This document shows positions 1 to 7,622 of a stretch of DNA of 64,000 bases, one piece after another. A model generated the notes under the pieces. That model was not told the origin of the DNA. It ran no database searches and saw only the letters and a program-made list of their open reading frames with translations. The stretch spans positions 1,054,001 through 1,118,000 of the forward strand of contig NZ_BAAALH010000002.1 of the NCBI RefSeq assembly GCF_039528175.1, in the 5' to 3' direction. How positions within the stretch are numbered: the stretch's first letter is position 1; each line of letters opens with the position of its first letter. A program made the position numbers and the translations under genes. The stretch is from Citricoccus alkalitolerans. Lineage in GTDB: Bacteria; Actinomycetota; Actinomycetes; Actinomycetales; Micrococcaceae.

Positions 1-405
1 GGAATGCTGCAGCGCGCCATGATCGCCTCGTCCACGGTGGCCGATCCGGTCCTGCTCATCGCCGACGAGCCGACCACGGCCCTGGACGTCACCGTCCAGG
101 CGGAGGTGTTGCGGTCGCTGTACCGGATCAACAAGGAACGCGGGACCGCCATCCTGTTCATCTCCCACGACATCGGCGTGGTTCAAGAGCTCTGCGACGA
201 GGTCCTGGTGATGAACGGCGGACGGATCCTGGAGCGGCTGACGGGCGACCAGCTCCGCGACGGGCAGGCCGCCCACCCCTATACCCGGATGCTGCTGGCA
301 GCCACTCCCTCGATGACCGACCGGCGTGAGTTCCTCACCGCGGACCGGTGGCAGGACGACGCCGGTACCGAACCGATACCCACAGAGGCAAAGGTGCAGT
401 CATGA
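1..405 (+). CDS. Dipeptide/oligopeptide ABC transporter ATP-binding protein (DppD-like), 3' end only
   Basis: This is the C-terminal part of a cytoplasmic ABC ATPase that powers peptide or nickel import; the gene starts before the window. The visible frame opens inside the ABC signature (GGMLQR), followed by the Walker B segment LLIADEPTTALD, the switch histidine in FISHD and the oligopeptide-importer tail motif HPYTRMLLAA. Its stop overlaps the start of the next ATPase gene (ATGA at 402-405), as in two-ATPase Dpp/Opp operons. The substrate cannot be told from this part, and the permease and binding-protein genes lie outside the window. Confidence 0.9.
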   Translation, partial: GMLQRAMIASSTVADPVLLIADEPTTALDVTVQAEVLRSLYRINKERGTAILFISHDIGVVQELCDEVLVMNGGRILERLTGDQLRDGQAAHPYTRMLLAATPSMTDRREFLTADRWQDDAGTEPIPTEAKVQS

Positions 406-1190
406 CCGAACCACTCCTGGACGTACGAGGCCTGGACGTCCACCTGGGCCACGGCGCCGGCCAAGCGCACATCCTCAAAGGGGTTGACCTGAGCGTCCGG
501 CCCGGGACGACCGTGGGACTGGTGGGCGAATCCGGTTCCGGCAAGTCCACCTTGGCCAAGGCACTCGTTGGCCAGGTCCGACCCACCGGAGGCTCCATCC
601 TCTTCGCGGGGCGGGAAACCAGTGGGCTGCGGGCACGCGACCTATGGCAGCTCCGGCGCCGGATCCAGATGGTGCCCCAAGACCCCTACTCGTCCCTGGA
701 CCCGCGACGCACCATCGGCGAAGCCATCGCCGAGGCCATCGACCCGCGGCGCAGCTCCATTCGTCGGCACCGCACGACCATCCGTCACTGGTTGGCCCAG
801 GTCTCGCTAGACGCGGACGCGGCCGAGCGGTACCCGCACGAGTTCTCGGGCGGCCAGCGTCAGCGCATCGCGATCGCCCGGGCGCTGGCGGTGGAACCGG
901 ACCTGGTCATCGCCGATGAGATCACCTCAGCCCTGGACCTGACCACGCAGGCGGAGATCCTGAACCTGCTGTCTCGACTGCGTAAGGACCTGGGCTTGAC
1001 CATGCTGTTCATCTCGCACAACCTCGCCGTGGTCCGGCACGTGAGCGACGAGGTCGTGGTCCTCTATCACGGAGACGTGGTCGAATCCGGCCCGGTCGAT
1101 ACGGTGTTCGAAACTCCCGGTCACGGATACACGCAGAAGCTGCTGGACTCCGTGCCCGGCGGGCCGGGATTCCGGCTGGAAGCCGTCTAG
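402..1190 (+). CDS. Dipeptide/oligopeptide ABC transporter ATP-binding protein (DppF-like)
   Basis: This is the second cytoplasmic ATPase of the peptide importer, 262 residues. Walker A (GESGSGKST) lies at about residues 42-50. The signature FSGGQRQR, Walker B LVIADEITSALD and switch FISHN follow in order. The ATG at 402 overlaps the stop of the preceding gene and is taken as the start. The frame is open further upstream, but family similarity begins at this methionine. The protein is slightly short at the C-terminus, lacking most of the extended oligopeptide tail found in longer DppF proteins. A strong hairpin follows at 1232-1283. Confidence 0.92.
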   Translation: MTEPLLDVRGLDVHLGHGAGQAHILKGVDLSVRPGTTVGLVGESGSGKSTLAKALVGQVRPTGGSILFAGRETSGLRARDLWQLRRRIQMVPQDPYSSLDPRRTIGEAIAEAIDPRRSSIRRHRTTIRHWLAQVSLDADAAERYPHEFSGGQRQRIAIARALAVEPDLVIADEITSALDLTTQAEILNLLSRLRKDLGLTMLFISHNLAVVRHVSDEVVVLYHGDVVESGPVDTVFETPGHGYTQKLLDSVPGGPGFRLEAV

Positions 1191-1231
1191 ATTGGAACCG
1201 GCTTATCACCTTCCCACGCGACATCGACACG

Positions 1232-1283
1232 ACGCGGGTCTGTCCTGGGTGCAGGTACACCTACACCCAGGACAAACCCGCGT
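1232..1283. terminator. Strong bidirectional hairpin terminator
   Basis: The arms 1232-1251 and 1264-1283 are complementary at 19 of 20 positions, with a 12-nt loop. The hairpin lies between the plus-strand peptide ABC operon and the minus-strand pseudogene, so it would end transcription from both sides. There is no long T tract. Confidence 0.75.
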
Positions 1284-1303
1284 GGGTATCCGAGAGACCG
1301 TGG

Positions 1304-1966
1304 TCAGGAGGTCTTGGCCACGGCCATCAGCCGCTTGTTGACGAACTCGTCCATGCCCAGCGGGCCCAGCTCGCGGCCGTAGCCGGAACGCTTCACGCCG
1401 CCGAAGGGCATGTCCGCGGTCTCCGGCGGGGACTGGTTGGCGCCGACCATGCCGGCCTCCAGCCCCTCCGCGAGCCGCTCGGCGCGTCCGGGTTCGGTGG
1501 CGAAGACGGCGGAGCCCAGCCCGTACTGGGTGTCGTTGGCCAGATCCGGGTAGTTCCACGGCATGATGCCCAGCAGCACGCCGAGCGGCCGGCGCTTGAT
1601 CACACTGGTGGACTCGTCCGTGCTCACCAGCACCTGATCCGCGGCCAGTGCCGGGCCGTGGTCCGCGTAGTAGCGGAAGATCTCTGCACTGAACTCGGCC
1701 TCACCGCGCGACTCGCCGATCGGCTTGCCCATCTCTCGGGTGATGACCTGCGCGAGTTCCTCGGTCCGTTCCTCGAACAGTTCGGCGATCCGCCGGACGA
1801 CGGCGGCCCGGTCGCTGATATCCCGAGCCCGCCACTCGCGGAAGGTGGCATGGGCGGACTCGACAGCCTGACCGGCCTCCTCGTCCGTGGCGAACGGGTG
1901 TTCGCTCAGCACCTGCCCGGTGGCCGGGTTGATGCCCCGGTAGGCCGGTGTCCGGGTGGCGGCGGA
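1304..1966 (-). pseudogene. Aldehyde dehydrogenase (succinate-semialdehyde type) with large internal deletion
   Basis: The reading frame shows the ordinary N-terminus of an NAD(P)-dependent succinate-semialdehyde-type aldehyde dehydrogenase (INPATG, then EMGKPIGE, then GIMPWNYP). It then jumps directly to the C-terminal part (LANDTQYGLGSAVFA, PFGGVKRSGYG). The join lies near 1545-1550. By comparison with the family, about 230 central residues are missing, including the catalytic glutamate and cysteine, so no dehydrogenase activity is expected. The 5' end is also unclear: the frame stays open to 2137 but the upstream part has no family character. The deletion is in frame. It could be real or an assembly collapse. 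Confidence 0.85.
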
Positions 1967-2139
1967 GGATCCGCGAGTACACCGCGACCCAGTACATCGG
2001 GATCGAGAACCCCTGAGGCTGATGCCCGCAGTTCTGACGTCCGCTACCGTGGCCTCACACGGGTCAACTGCCAGGCGCAGACCGGCCGCGGAGCACAGCT
2101 GAACCACCGGCTGCACGAATCCATTCAGGAGGATCACGG

Positions 2140-3048
2140 GTGATCGAACAATCCGAGAAGACCGCCGGCTGGCTGGACTGGGTGAAAGATCGGGGCGAGC
2201 CCGCTTTCACCCTCCCGGAGGGAACGGTGGACGCCCATTGCCATGTCTTCGGCCCGGCAGCGGAATTCCCGTTCTCGCCAGCGCGGAAGTACACGCCGTG
2301 CGACGCGAGCAAGGCTGACCTGCGGGACCTGCGGGAGCACCTGGGCGTCTCTCGGAACGTCATCGTCCAGGCGACCTGCCACGGGCGGGATAACGCCGCG
2401 CTGCTGGACGCGCTGGACGACTTCGGGGACACCGCACGCGGTGTGGTGTCCGTCGGAGCAGACGTGACGATTGAGCAGCTGACCAGCATGCATGAACGCG
2501 GTGTCCGCGGGGTGCGCTTCAACTTCGTCAAGCGCCTGGTGCAGAGCCAGCCCTTCGAGGAGCTCGCGCTGGTGGCGGATAAGATCCGTGACTTCGGCTG
2601 GCACCTCGTCCTCTACTTCGAGCCCGAGGACCTTCCCGGCCTCGAGGACACGTTCGCGGGCCTCGGCGTCCCCCTCGTCATCGACCACATGGGCCGCCCG
2701 GATGTCCGGAAGGGTGCGGACTCGGACGAATTCTCATCCTTCCTCCGTTTCGTCGAGCGGACCGACGCCTGGGTCAAGGTCAGCTGCCCCGAACGCCTCT
2801 CGGAAGCCGGCCCCTACGCGGTGGACGGGCAGCGCGAGGTATACACCGACGTCGTCCCCTTCGCCCGCCGGGTGATGGCGGAGTTCCCGGAGCGGGCCCT
2901 GTGGGGCACGGACTGGCCCCACCCGAATCTGCGTTCGCACATGCCGGACGACGCGCTGTTGCTGGGGTACATCCCGCAGATCGCGCCGACCGAGGCGGAG
3001 CAGCAGGCCCTGCTGGTGAGCAACCCGATGTCCCTGTACTGGCCCTAG
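2140..3048 (+). CDS. Amidohydrolase family protein, LigI (2-pyrone-4,6-dicarboxylate lactonase)-like
   Basis: A 302-residue TIM-barrel hydrolase. The N-terminal VDAHCHVFGP, a following FPFSPARKYTP segment, the central IDHMGRP and the C-terminal WGTDWPHPN are the hallmarks of the LigI / 4-sulfomuconolactonase branch of the amidohydrolase superfamily, which opens lactones during aromatic catabolism. The start is GTG at 2140, with CAGGAGG at 2127-2133 and 6-nt spacing. The gene stands alone between a pseudogene and a terminator, so its pathway partners are not visible. The exact substrate is an inference; another lactone or cyclic ester is possible. Confidence 0.85.
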   Translation: MIEQSEKTAGWLDWVKDRGEPAFTLPEGTVDAHCHVFGPAAEFPFSPARKYTPCDASKADLRDLREHLGVSRNVIVQATCHGRDNAALLDALDDFGDTARGVVSVGADVTIEQLTSMHERGVRGVRFNFVKRLVQSQPFEELALVADKIRDFGWHLVLYFEPEDLPGLEDTFAGLGVPLVIDHMGRPDVRKGADSDEFSSFLRFVERTDAWVKVSCPERLSEAGPYAVDGQREVYTDVVPFARRVMAEFPERALWGTDWPHPNLRSHMPDDALLLGYIPQIAPTEAEQQALLVSNPMSLYWP

Positions 3049-3075
3049 AGAACTCGACCGCCCGCAGAACCCAAT

Positions 3076-3116
3076 CGACCCCCTGACGCACTGCTTGCGG
3101 CAATGTCAGGGGGTCG
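3076..3116. terminator. Perfect 12-bp hairpin between convergent genes
   Basis: The arms cgaccccctgac (3076-3087) and gtcagggggtcg (3105-3116) are exactly complementary around a 17-nt loop. The hairpin is located 27 bp after the amidohydrolase stop and before the stop of the convergent Ltp-repeat gene, consistent with a bidirectional terminator. Confidence 0.75.
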
Positions 3117-3154
3117 GTGGGGGCTGAGGGGTCAGTCCTGGTCGGCGTTGCGGG

Positions 3155-3913
3155 TTAGAGGTTGTCCACCGCGTACTGGGCCTCTTCGGCGGTGAACTGG
3201 CCGCCATACTCCGAGACCAGCTGGTCGTACACGGCGGCGGGAGACATGCTCATCGTCTCCTGGTAGCTCCGGCCCTGCTCCAGCGCATTCTGCTGCCAGT
3301 CCGCTTCGACGTTCTCCACCGCGTAATCTGCGGCCTCCTCGGTAAACTGTCCCCCGTACTCTGAGGTCAACTGGTCCCATAGTCCGGCCTTGGACAGGTA
3401 CATCAGGTCCGAGTAGTTCTGTGCCTGAGCGAGGGCGGACCGGTGCTCAGTCGGGACCTCCGGGTCAGCGGCCTCGCTGGTGGGGTCCTCAGCGGAAGAC
3501 GTCGACTCAGAAGCTTCACTGATCGGCGTTGCCACCGGGGCGTCCGTGGTGGTCGCTTCTGCCACGATGGACGAGTCGGGCATCGACTGCAGCGACTCAT
3601 CAACGGCCGCCACGAACGTCGCCGTGATAGCGGTCATGATCCCCGCAATGATCAGGGACAGTGCGCCCAGAATCAGGCCGGCGATCGACGTCCCCTTCGG
3701 CAGTCCCTTCTTTCGCAGCCCGACAATACCGAGAATGACTGCCAGCGCCCCCAGAAGGAAGGACCCGATCCCAATGAAGGGAATGAAGGCGATGACGATG
3801 GCGATGATGCCCAAGACCAGAGCAGCGACGCCAAGGCCGTTGCCTGTCTTCGGCGGCGGACCTGGTTGGCCGCCATACTGCGGTTGTTGCTGGAAATCGA
3901 CAGCGTGGCTCAT
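3155..3913 (-). CDS. Membrane protein with DUF4190-type N-terminus and two Ltp repeats
   Basis: A 252-residue protein predicted at the cell membrane. A Gln/Pro/Gly-rich cytoplasmic start is followed by hydrophobic segments at about residues 28-65 and 75-100 (DUF4190-like), then a Ser/Thr/Glu-rich linker. Two copies of the roughly 48-residue Ltp repeat close the protein (about 157-203 and 205-252). Each copy contains a QLxSEYGGQFTxEeAxYAVxN core, as in host-cell-surface-exposed lipoproteins that block phage DNA injection. The ATG at 3913 has GGAGGGG just upstream. There is no lipobox; the transmembrane region replaces it. The function is unknown, and extracytoplasmic display of the repeats is inferred. 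Confidence 0.82.
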   Translation of the reverse strand: MSHAVDFQQQPQYGGQPGPPPKTGNGLGVAALVLGIIAIVIAFIPFIGIGSFLLGALAVILGIVGLRKKGLPKGTSIAGLILGALSLIIAGIMTAITATFVAAVDESLQSMPDSSIVAEATTTDAPVATPISEASESTSSAEDPTSEAADPEVPTEHRSALAQAQNYSDLMYLSKAGLWDQLTSEYGGQFTEEAADYAVENVEADWQQNALEQGRSYQETMSMSPAAVYDQLVSEYGGQFTAEEAQYAVDNL

Positions 3914-4085
3914 GGCCCCTCCAATATGATCAAAAAGACGAGTGACCCTGACACTCTAGATGAGAACGGCAGGGAAAAGTCCTACTCGATCGATACTTAA
4001 GGGGCGTTAGATATAACGATTAACAGACCGTTCAGTCCTGATAGTCCCGAATCATGAGCACAAATACTGTGGTCCACTGTGTGCG

Positions 4086-4108
4086 CCTGCCTCGAATATT
4101 GAGGCAGG
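4086..4108. other. Perfect 8-bp hairpin, role unknown
   Basis: cctgcctc (4086-4093) and gaggcagg (4101-4108) pair around the 7-nt loop gaatatt. The hairpin lies between the Clp terminator and the promoter region of the Ltp gene. It could be an operator or a secondary terminator. Confidence 0.4.
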
Positions 4109-4150
4109 AGTGGAAACGGCGTCAAACCGACCTATCGAATCGGAGAAGCA

Positions 4151-4193
4151 GGCCGGGGCTTTTCGCTGACAGCACTCAACGAAAGCCCCGGCC
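4151..4193 (-). terminator. Terminator of the Clp ATPase gene
   Basis: ggccggggct(t)ttcg at 4151-4165 pairs with cgaaagccccggcc at 4180-4193 in a 14-bp stem with one bulged base. It lies 30 bp beyond the stop of the Clp gene on the minus strand. Confidence 0.8.
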
Positions 4194-4222
4194 CCTGCGG
4201 TGGCAAGCACGCCAGCACCCTC

Positions 4223-6799
4223 TTAGGCCGCCAGCGACTCCGGCATCCGAGCCGGCACCGGCTGCACCACCAGCCGCCCCTCTTCAACGGTCACCCGCAC
4301 CGCATCACCGTCGGTCACCGCCTCGGAGACAAGCAGGTCGGCCACCCGGTCGTCGAGCTCGCGTTGGATGACCCGGCGCAGCGGGCGGGCACCGTAGGCC
4401 GGCTCGTAGCCGGCCTCGGCGATCCAATCCCGGGCGGCGTCGTCCACCTCGAGGGTGATTCCCTGGTCAGCGAGCCGCTGCTCGGAATCACCCAGCTGCA
4501 GACCGACGATCTGGCGCAGCTCCGCAGCGGACAGCGGAGAGAACAGCACGGTGTCGTCGATCCGATTGAGGAACTCCGGCCGCATGAACTCCTTGACGCG
4601 TCCCATCACCTTCTGACGGAGGTCCCGCTGCGCGGCCTCGGCGTCCGCCGAGACGAAGCCCAGCGGAGACCCGCCGGAGGACATGAACTCGGAGCCGAGG
4701 TTCGAGGTCATGATCAGCACCGTGTTGCGGAAGTCCACGGTGCGGCCCTGGCCGTCGGTGAGGCGGCCGTCGTCGAGCACCTGCAGCAGCAGGTTGAACA
4801 CGTCCGGGTGGGCCTTCTCGATCTCGTCCAGCAGGATCACCGCGTACGGGCGGCGGCGCACCCGCTCGGTCAGCTGGCCGGCCTCGTCATAGCCCACGTA
4901 CCCCGGAGGCGCACCGACCAGGCGCGAGACCGTGTGGCGCTCGCCGAACTCGGACATGTCGAACCGGACCATCGCGTCCTCGTCATCGAACAGCGATCCC
5001 GCCAGGGCCTTCGCCAGCTCGGTCTTGCCGACGCCGGTGGGGCCCAGGAACAGGAAGCTGCCGACCGGGCGGGACGGATCGGCCATCCCGGTCCGGGAGC
5101 GGCGGATGGACTTCGCGATCGCGGCGACCGCATCGTCCTGGCCGACCACCCGGGCGTGGAGCTCGTCCTCCAGCCGCGCCAGGCGGGACTTCTCGGCCTC
5201 CGTCATCCTGGCCGCCGGGATGCCGGTGGCGCGGGAGACCATCTCGGCGATGGCATCCTCGTTCACCACGGCCTCCCCAGTGACCTCCGCGCGTCGAGCC
5301 CGCTGGGCCAAGGCCTCGGCCAACTGCTCGCTGATCCGGTTGGCCTCGTCCCGCAGCTCGGTGGCGCGCTCGTAGTCCTCCGCGTTGACCGCCGAGTTCT
5401 TCTCGGCCTCCAACTCGGCGAGCTGGGACCGCAGCGCGTCCGTGTCCACGGCCGGGCCGGCGTCGTGCTTCGGGCCGCGCTTCAGGGACAGCCGTGCCCC
5501 GGCCTGGTCGATGAGATCAATGGCCTTGTCCGGCAGGAACCGGTCGGTGATGTACCGGTCCGAGAGCACGACGGCGGCGCGCAGCGCCTCGTCCGTGTAC
5601 GTCACCTGATGGTGGTCCGCGTAGCGATCGGCTAAGCCGGTGAGGATCTGCACGGCGTCCTCCACGGAGGGCTCGCCGACGGTGACCGGCTGGAAGCGGC
5701 GCTCCAGGGCGGCGTCCTTCTCGATGGTGCGGTACTCCTTCAGCGTGGTGGCGCCGACCATGTGCAGGTCACCGCGGGCCAGCCGGGGCTTGAGGATGTT
5801 GCCTGCGTCCATGCCACCGGACTCCCCGGAACCGCCCGCGCCGACGATGGTGTGCAGCTCGTCGATGAAGACGATGGTGCTGCTGTCCTCGGCGAGCTCA
5901 TCCATGGCACCGGTGAGCCGTTCCTCGAAGTCGCCGCGGTAGCGGGTACCCGCCACCATGCCGGCCAGGTCCAGGGCAATGACGCGCCGGTCCTGCAGTT
6001 GAGCGGGCACCTCGCCGTCCGCGATGGCCTGGGCCAGACCCTCCACGATGGCGGTCTTGCCGACGCCGGCCTCACCGATCAGCACGGGGTTGTTCTTGGT
6101 GCGGCGGGCCAGCACCTCGATGGTCTGCTCCACCTCGTCCGCCCGGCCGATCACCGGATCCAGCCGGCCGGCCTTCGCCTCAGCAGTCAGGTCCCGGCCG
6201 AACTTCTCCAGGATGGAGCCCTCGGAGTCCTGGCCGGACGGCTGCTGGCCGGCCTGACCCTGCTGTTGCTGTTGCTGGGCAGCCGACTGCAGGGACTGTG
6301 GGGTGACGCCCGCCTGGCTCAAAAGCTGACCGGCGGGGGAGTCGTGGTTCAGCACGAACGCGAAGAACACGTGCTCCGGATCGATGTAGGTGGAACCGAA
6401 GCCCCGGGCCACTTGGTAGCCGTCCAGCAGCACCTTCTGGGCCGAGGCGTTCAGGGACGCGGTGTTGTTGGCGTCCTTCGCCTCGCTCGGGGCCGGCAGG
6501 CGGTCGTCGACGGCGGCGATCAGGGACTGTGGATCGGCGCCGGACTGGCGCACTGCGGCGGCGGCCGGGTCCTCGCTCAGCATGGTGCGCAGGATGTGCA
6601 GCGCGTCGACGTCGGTCTGGCCGCGTTCGGCGGCGAAGGTCGCGGCGGTGGCCAGGACATCGTGGGTGCGCTTGCTCAGTAGGCGAGTGAGGTCGACGGG
6701 ACGTCCCTGCCGACCGACCCGCTGGCCCTGGAGGTAGCGGGCGAAGAAATCGTCGAAGGAGTCGCCGTTGGAGCCGGCGGGACCGAAGAATGCGGGCAA
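4223..6799 (-). CDS. HspR-controlled Clp ATPase, ClpC-like protein unfoldase
   Basis: An 858-residue Hsp100 AAA+ unfoldase. It has a Clp N domain (about 35-165), a Gln-rich linker (175-190), the first AAA+ module with Walker A GEAGVGKT (242-249) and FIDELH (311-316), a short UVR-like middle segment (465-490) instead of the long ClpB coiled coil, and a second module with GPTGVGKT (586-593). A loop containing LGF follows the sensor region, like the ClpP-docking tripeptide of ClpC/ClpA. The start is TTG at 6797-6799, supported by AAGGAGGA at 6804-6811. The two HAIR boxes upstream imply heat-shock control by HspR. ClpB is the other option, but domain lengths favour ClpC. Confidence 0.9.
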   Translation of the reverse strand: MPAFFGPAGSNGDSFDDFFARYLQGQRVGRQGRPVDLTRLLSKRTHDVLATAATFAAERGQTDVDALHILRTMLSEDPAAAAVRQSGADPQSLIAAVDDRLPAPSEAKDANNTASLNASAQKVLLDGYQVARGFGSTYIDPEHVFFAFVLNHDSPAGQLLSQAGVTPQSLQSAAQQQQQQGQAGQQPSGQDSEGSILEKFGRDLTAEAKAGRLDPVIGRADEVEQTIEVLARRTKNNPVLIGEAGVGKTAIVEGLAQAIADGEVPAQLQDRRVIALDLAGMVAGTRYRGDFEERLTGAMDELAEDSSTIVFIDELHTIVGAGGSGESGGMDAGNILKPRLARGDLHMVGATTLKEYRTIEKDAALERRFQPVTVGEPSVEDAVQILTGLADRYADHHQVTYTDEALRAAVVLSDRYITDRFLPDKAIDLIDQAGARLSLKRGPKHDAGPAVDTDALRSQLAELEAEKNSAVNAEDYERATELRDEANRISEQLAEALAQRARRAEVTGEAVVNEDAIAEMVSRATGIPAARMTEAEKSRLARLEDELHARVVGQDDAVAAIAKSIRRSRTGMADPSRPVGSFLFLGPTGVGKTELAKALAGSLFDDEDAMVRFDMSEFGERHTVSRLVGAPPGYVGYDEAGQLTERVRRRPYAVILLDEIEKAHPDVFNLLLQVLDDGRLTDGQGRTVDFRNTVLIMTSNLGSEFMSSGGSPLGFVSADAEAAQRDLRQKVMGRVKEFMRPEFLNRIDDTVLFSPLSAAELRQIVGLQLGDSEQRLADQGITLEVDDAARDWIAEAGYEPAYGARPLRRVIQRELDDRVADLLVSEAVTDGDAVRVTVEEGRLVVQPVPARMPESLAA

Positions 6800-6831
6800 A
6801 ATGTCCTCCTTGAGGTGTGTTTCCAGCGATA

Positions 6832-6852
6832 GTTGAGTGTGTTCAACTCAAG
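6832..6852 (-). promoter_or_regulatory. HAIR operator 1 (HspR-binding inverted repeat)
   Basis: gttgagt-N7-actcaag differs at one base from the HspR consensus CTTGAGT-N7-ACTCAAG. It lies 33 bp upstream of the TTG start, over a plausible promoter on the minus strand (TTACTT, 18 bp, TATCGC). Confidence 0.85.
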
Positions 6853-6905
6853 TAACCACGAGTGACGTCAGAATGTTCCCAAATCCAGGCTCGGGATACA
6901 AGAAA

Positions 6906-6926
6906 CTTGAGCGCGTTGCACTCAAG
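6906..6926 (-). promoter_or_regulatory. HAIR operator 2 (HspR-binding inverted repeat)
   Basis: cttgagc-N7-actcaag differs at one base from the HspR consensus. It is centred 74 bp upstream of the first box, about seven helical turns, which suits cooperative binding or looping. Confidence 0.85.
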
Positions 6927-7190
6927 ATTTATTCCAGGGCGGCACTCTGGGCGTCGGAGGGGCTGATTCTGTGAGGCGGAGGGGGCCTATGGCCGCGGTG
7001 GTTCACAGAAGGGCTTTGATGCCGTACAGTTACTTGCAGAAGTAGTTGTAGTAGATGCAGTAAGTCCGTCACCACTGCGGACCGGGTGGCCTTCGGGTCG
7101 ACTGGGGCGCTGGGGAAGCGGTATGTACACACCGCTTCGCCCCCGCTGGAAAAACTGGCGGGTTTAGCACCCTAAAGAAAAGAGGCCACC
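6927..7190 (+). promoter_or_regulatory. Upstream region and structured leader of the cold-shock gene
   Basis: There is no gene in this stretch. Before the cold-shock start it contains a hairpin at 7112-7144 (aagcggt/accgctt plus a flanking gggg/cccc) and a purine-rich ribosome site (aaagaaaagagg) at about 7174-7185. A long structured leader of this kind is usual for cspA-type mRNAs and would give temperature-dependent translation. The promoter itself cannot be fixed; candidate hexamers lie around 7015-7060. Confidence 0.55.
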
Positions 7191-7394
7191 ATGGCCACCG
7201 GTACAGTCAAGTGGTTCAACGCTGAAAAGGGCTTTGGTTTCATTGCCCCGGACGACAACTCCGCTGACATCTTCGTGCACTTCTCCGCCATCGACGGCGG
7301 CGGCTTCCGCGAACTTCAGGAGAACCAGAAGGTCGAGTTCGAGGCGACTCAGGGCGACAAGGGCATGCAGGCCTCGTCGGTCCGCCCCCTCTGA
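7191..7394 (+). CDS. Cold-shock protein, CspA family
   Basis: A 67-residue single cold-shock domain that binds single-stranded RNA/DNA as a chaperone in the cytoplasm. RNP1 KGFGFI (13-18) and RNP2 IFVHF (27-31) are intact, as is the opening TVKWFNAEKG. The length is typical of actinobacterial CspA proteins. An AGAGG ribosome site precedes the ATG, and a very strong terminator follows, so the gene is monocistronic. Confidence 0.97.
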   Translation: MATGTVKWFNAEKGFGFIAPDDNSADIFVHFSAIDGGGFRELQENQKVEFEATQGDKGMQASSVRPL

Positions 7395-7408
7395 TCTGAT
7401 CAGACTCT

Positions 7409-7446
7409 AAAACGGCCGCTCACCCTCCGGGGTGGGCGGCCGTTTT
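7409..7446 (+). terminator. Rho-independent terminator of the cold-shock gene
   Basis: The arms 7409-7425 and 7430-7446 form a 17-bp stem with one G-T pair and a tccg loop. The stem begins with AAAA and ends with TTTT. A second, weaker hairpin (gtcccc...ggggac, 7450-7478) follows. Confidence 0.92.
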
Positions 7447-7622
7447 GCTGTCCCCTGTGTGTCGTCACGCACGGGGACGTCCTATCCGGAAACATGCAGG
7501 ACATGAGCGTTTGTCGTCAGGATCTGTCCGGCATTGAGCCTTGTGGAACGTTGGGCAAATGTTGCCCGTGCTTAGGCTCTTGAGATCTACCGACGTCGAG
7601 CGAAAGTGGTGAAGCCAAGCGT

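Larger units (their letters stand above)
3914..4222. other. 309-bp intergenic region between two minus-strand genes
   Basis: The stretch is AT-richer than its surroundings. It should contain the promoter of the Ltp-repeat gene (around 3940-4050, with several AT-rich hexamers but no clear single choice). It also holds a short hairpin at 4086-4108 and the terminator of the Clp gene at 4151-4193. No convincing gene is present. Confidence 0.6.

Noticed and set aside
1951..2011. Short plus-strand frame ending EYTATQYIGIENP before the amidohydrolase
   Set aside because: It could be the tail of a deleted gene, but it is too short and matches no family I recognise. It also overlaps the damaged 5' end of the pseudogene.
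3076..3116. Possible small RNA or attenuator at the perfect hairpin
   Set aside because: Position between convergent gene ends fits a terminator; no promoter nearby.
4364..5635. Long open frame on the plus strand, 423 codons, antisense to the Clp ATPase
   Set aside because: Composition is the GC-rich shadow of the real gene (Leu/Gly/His/Arg/Gln-rich, no family motifs); the minus-strand protein has complete AAA+ motifs.
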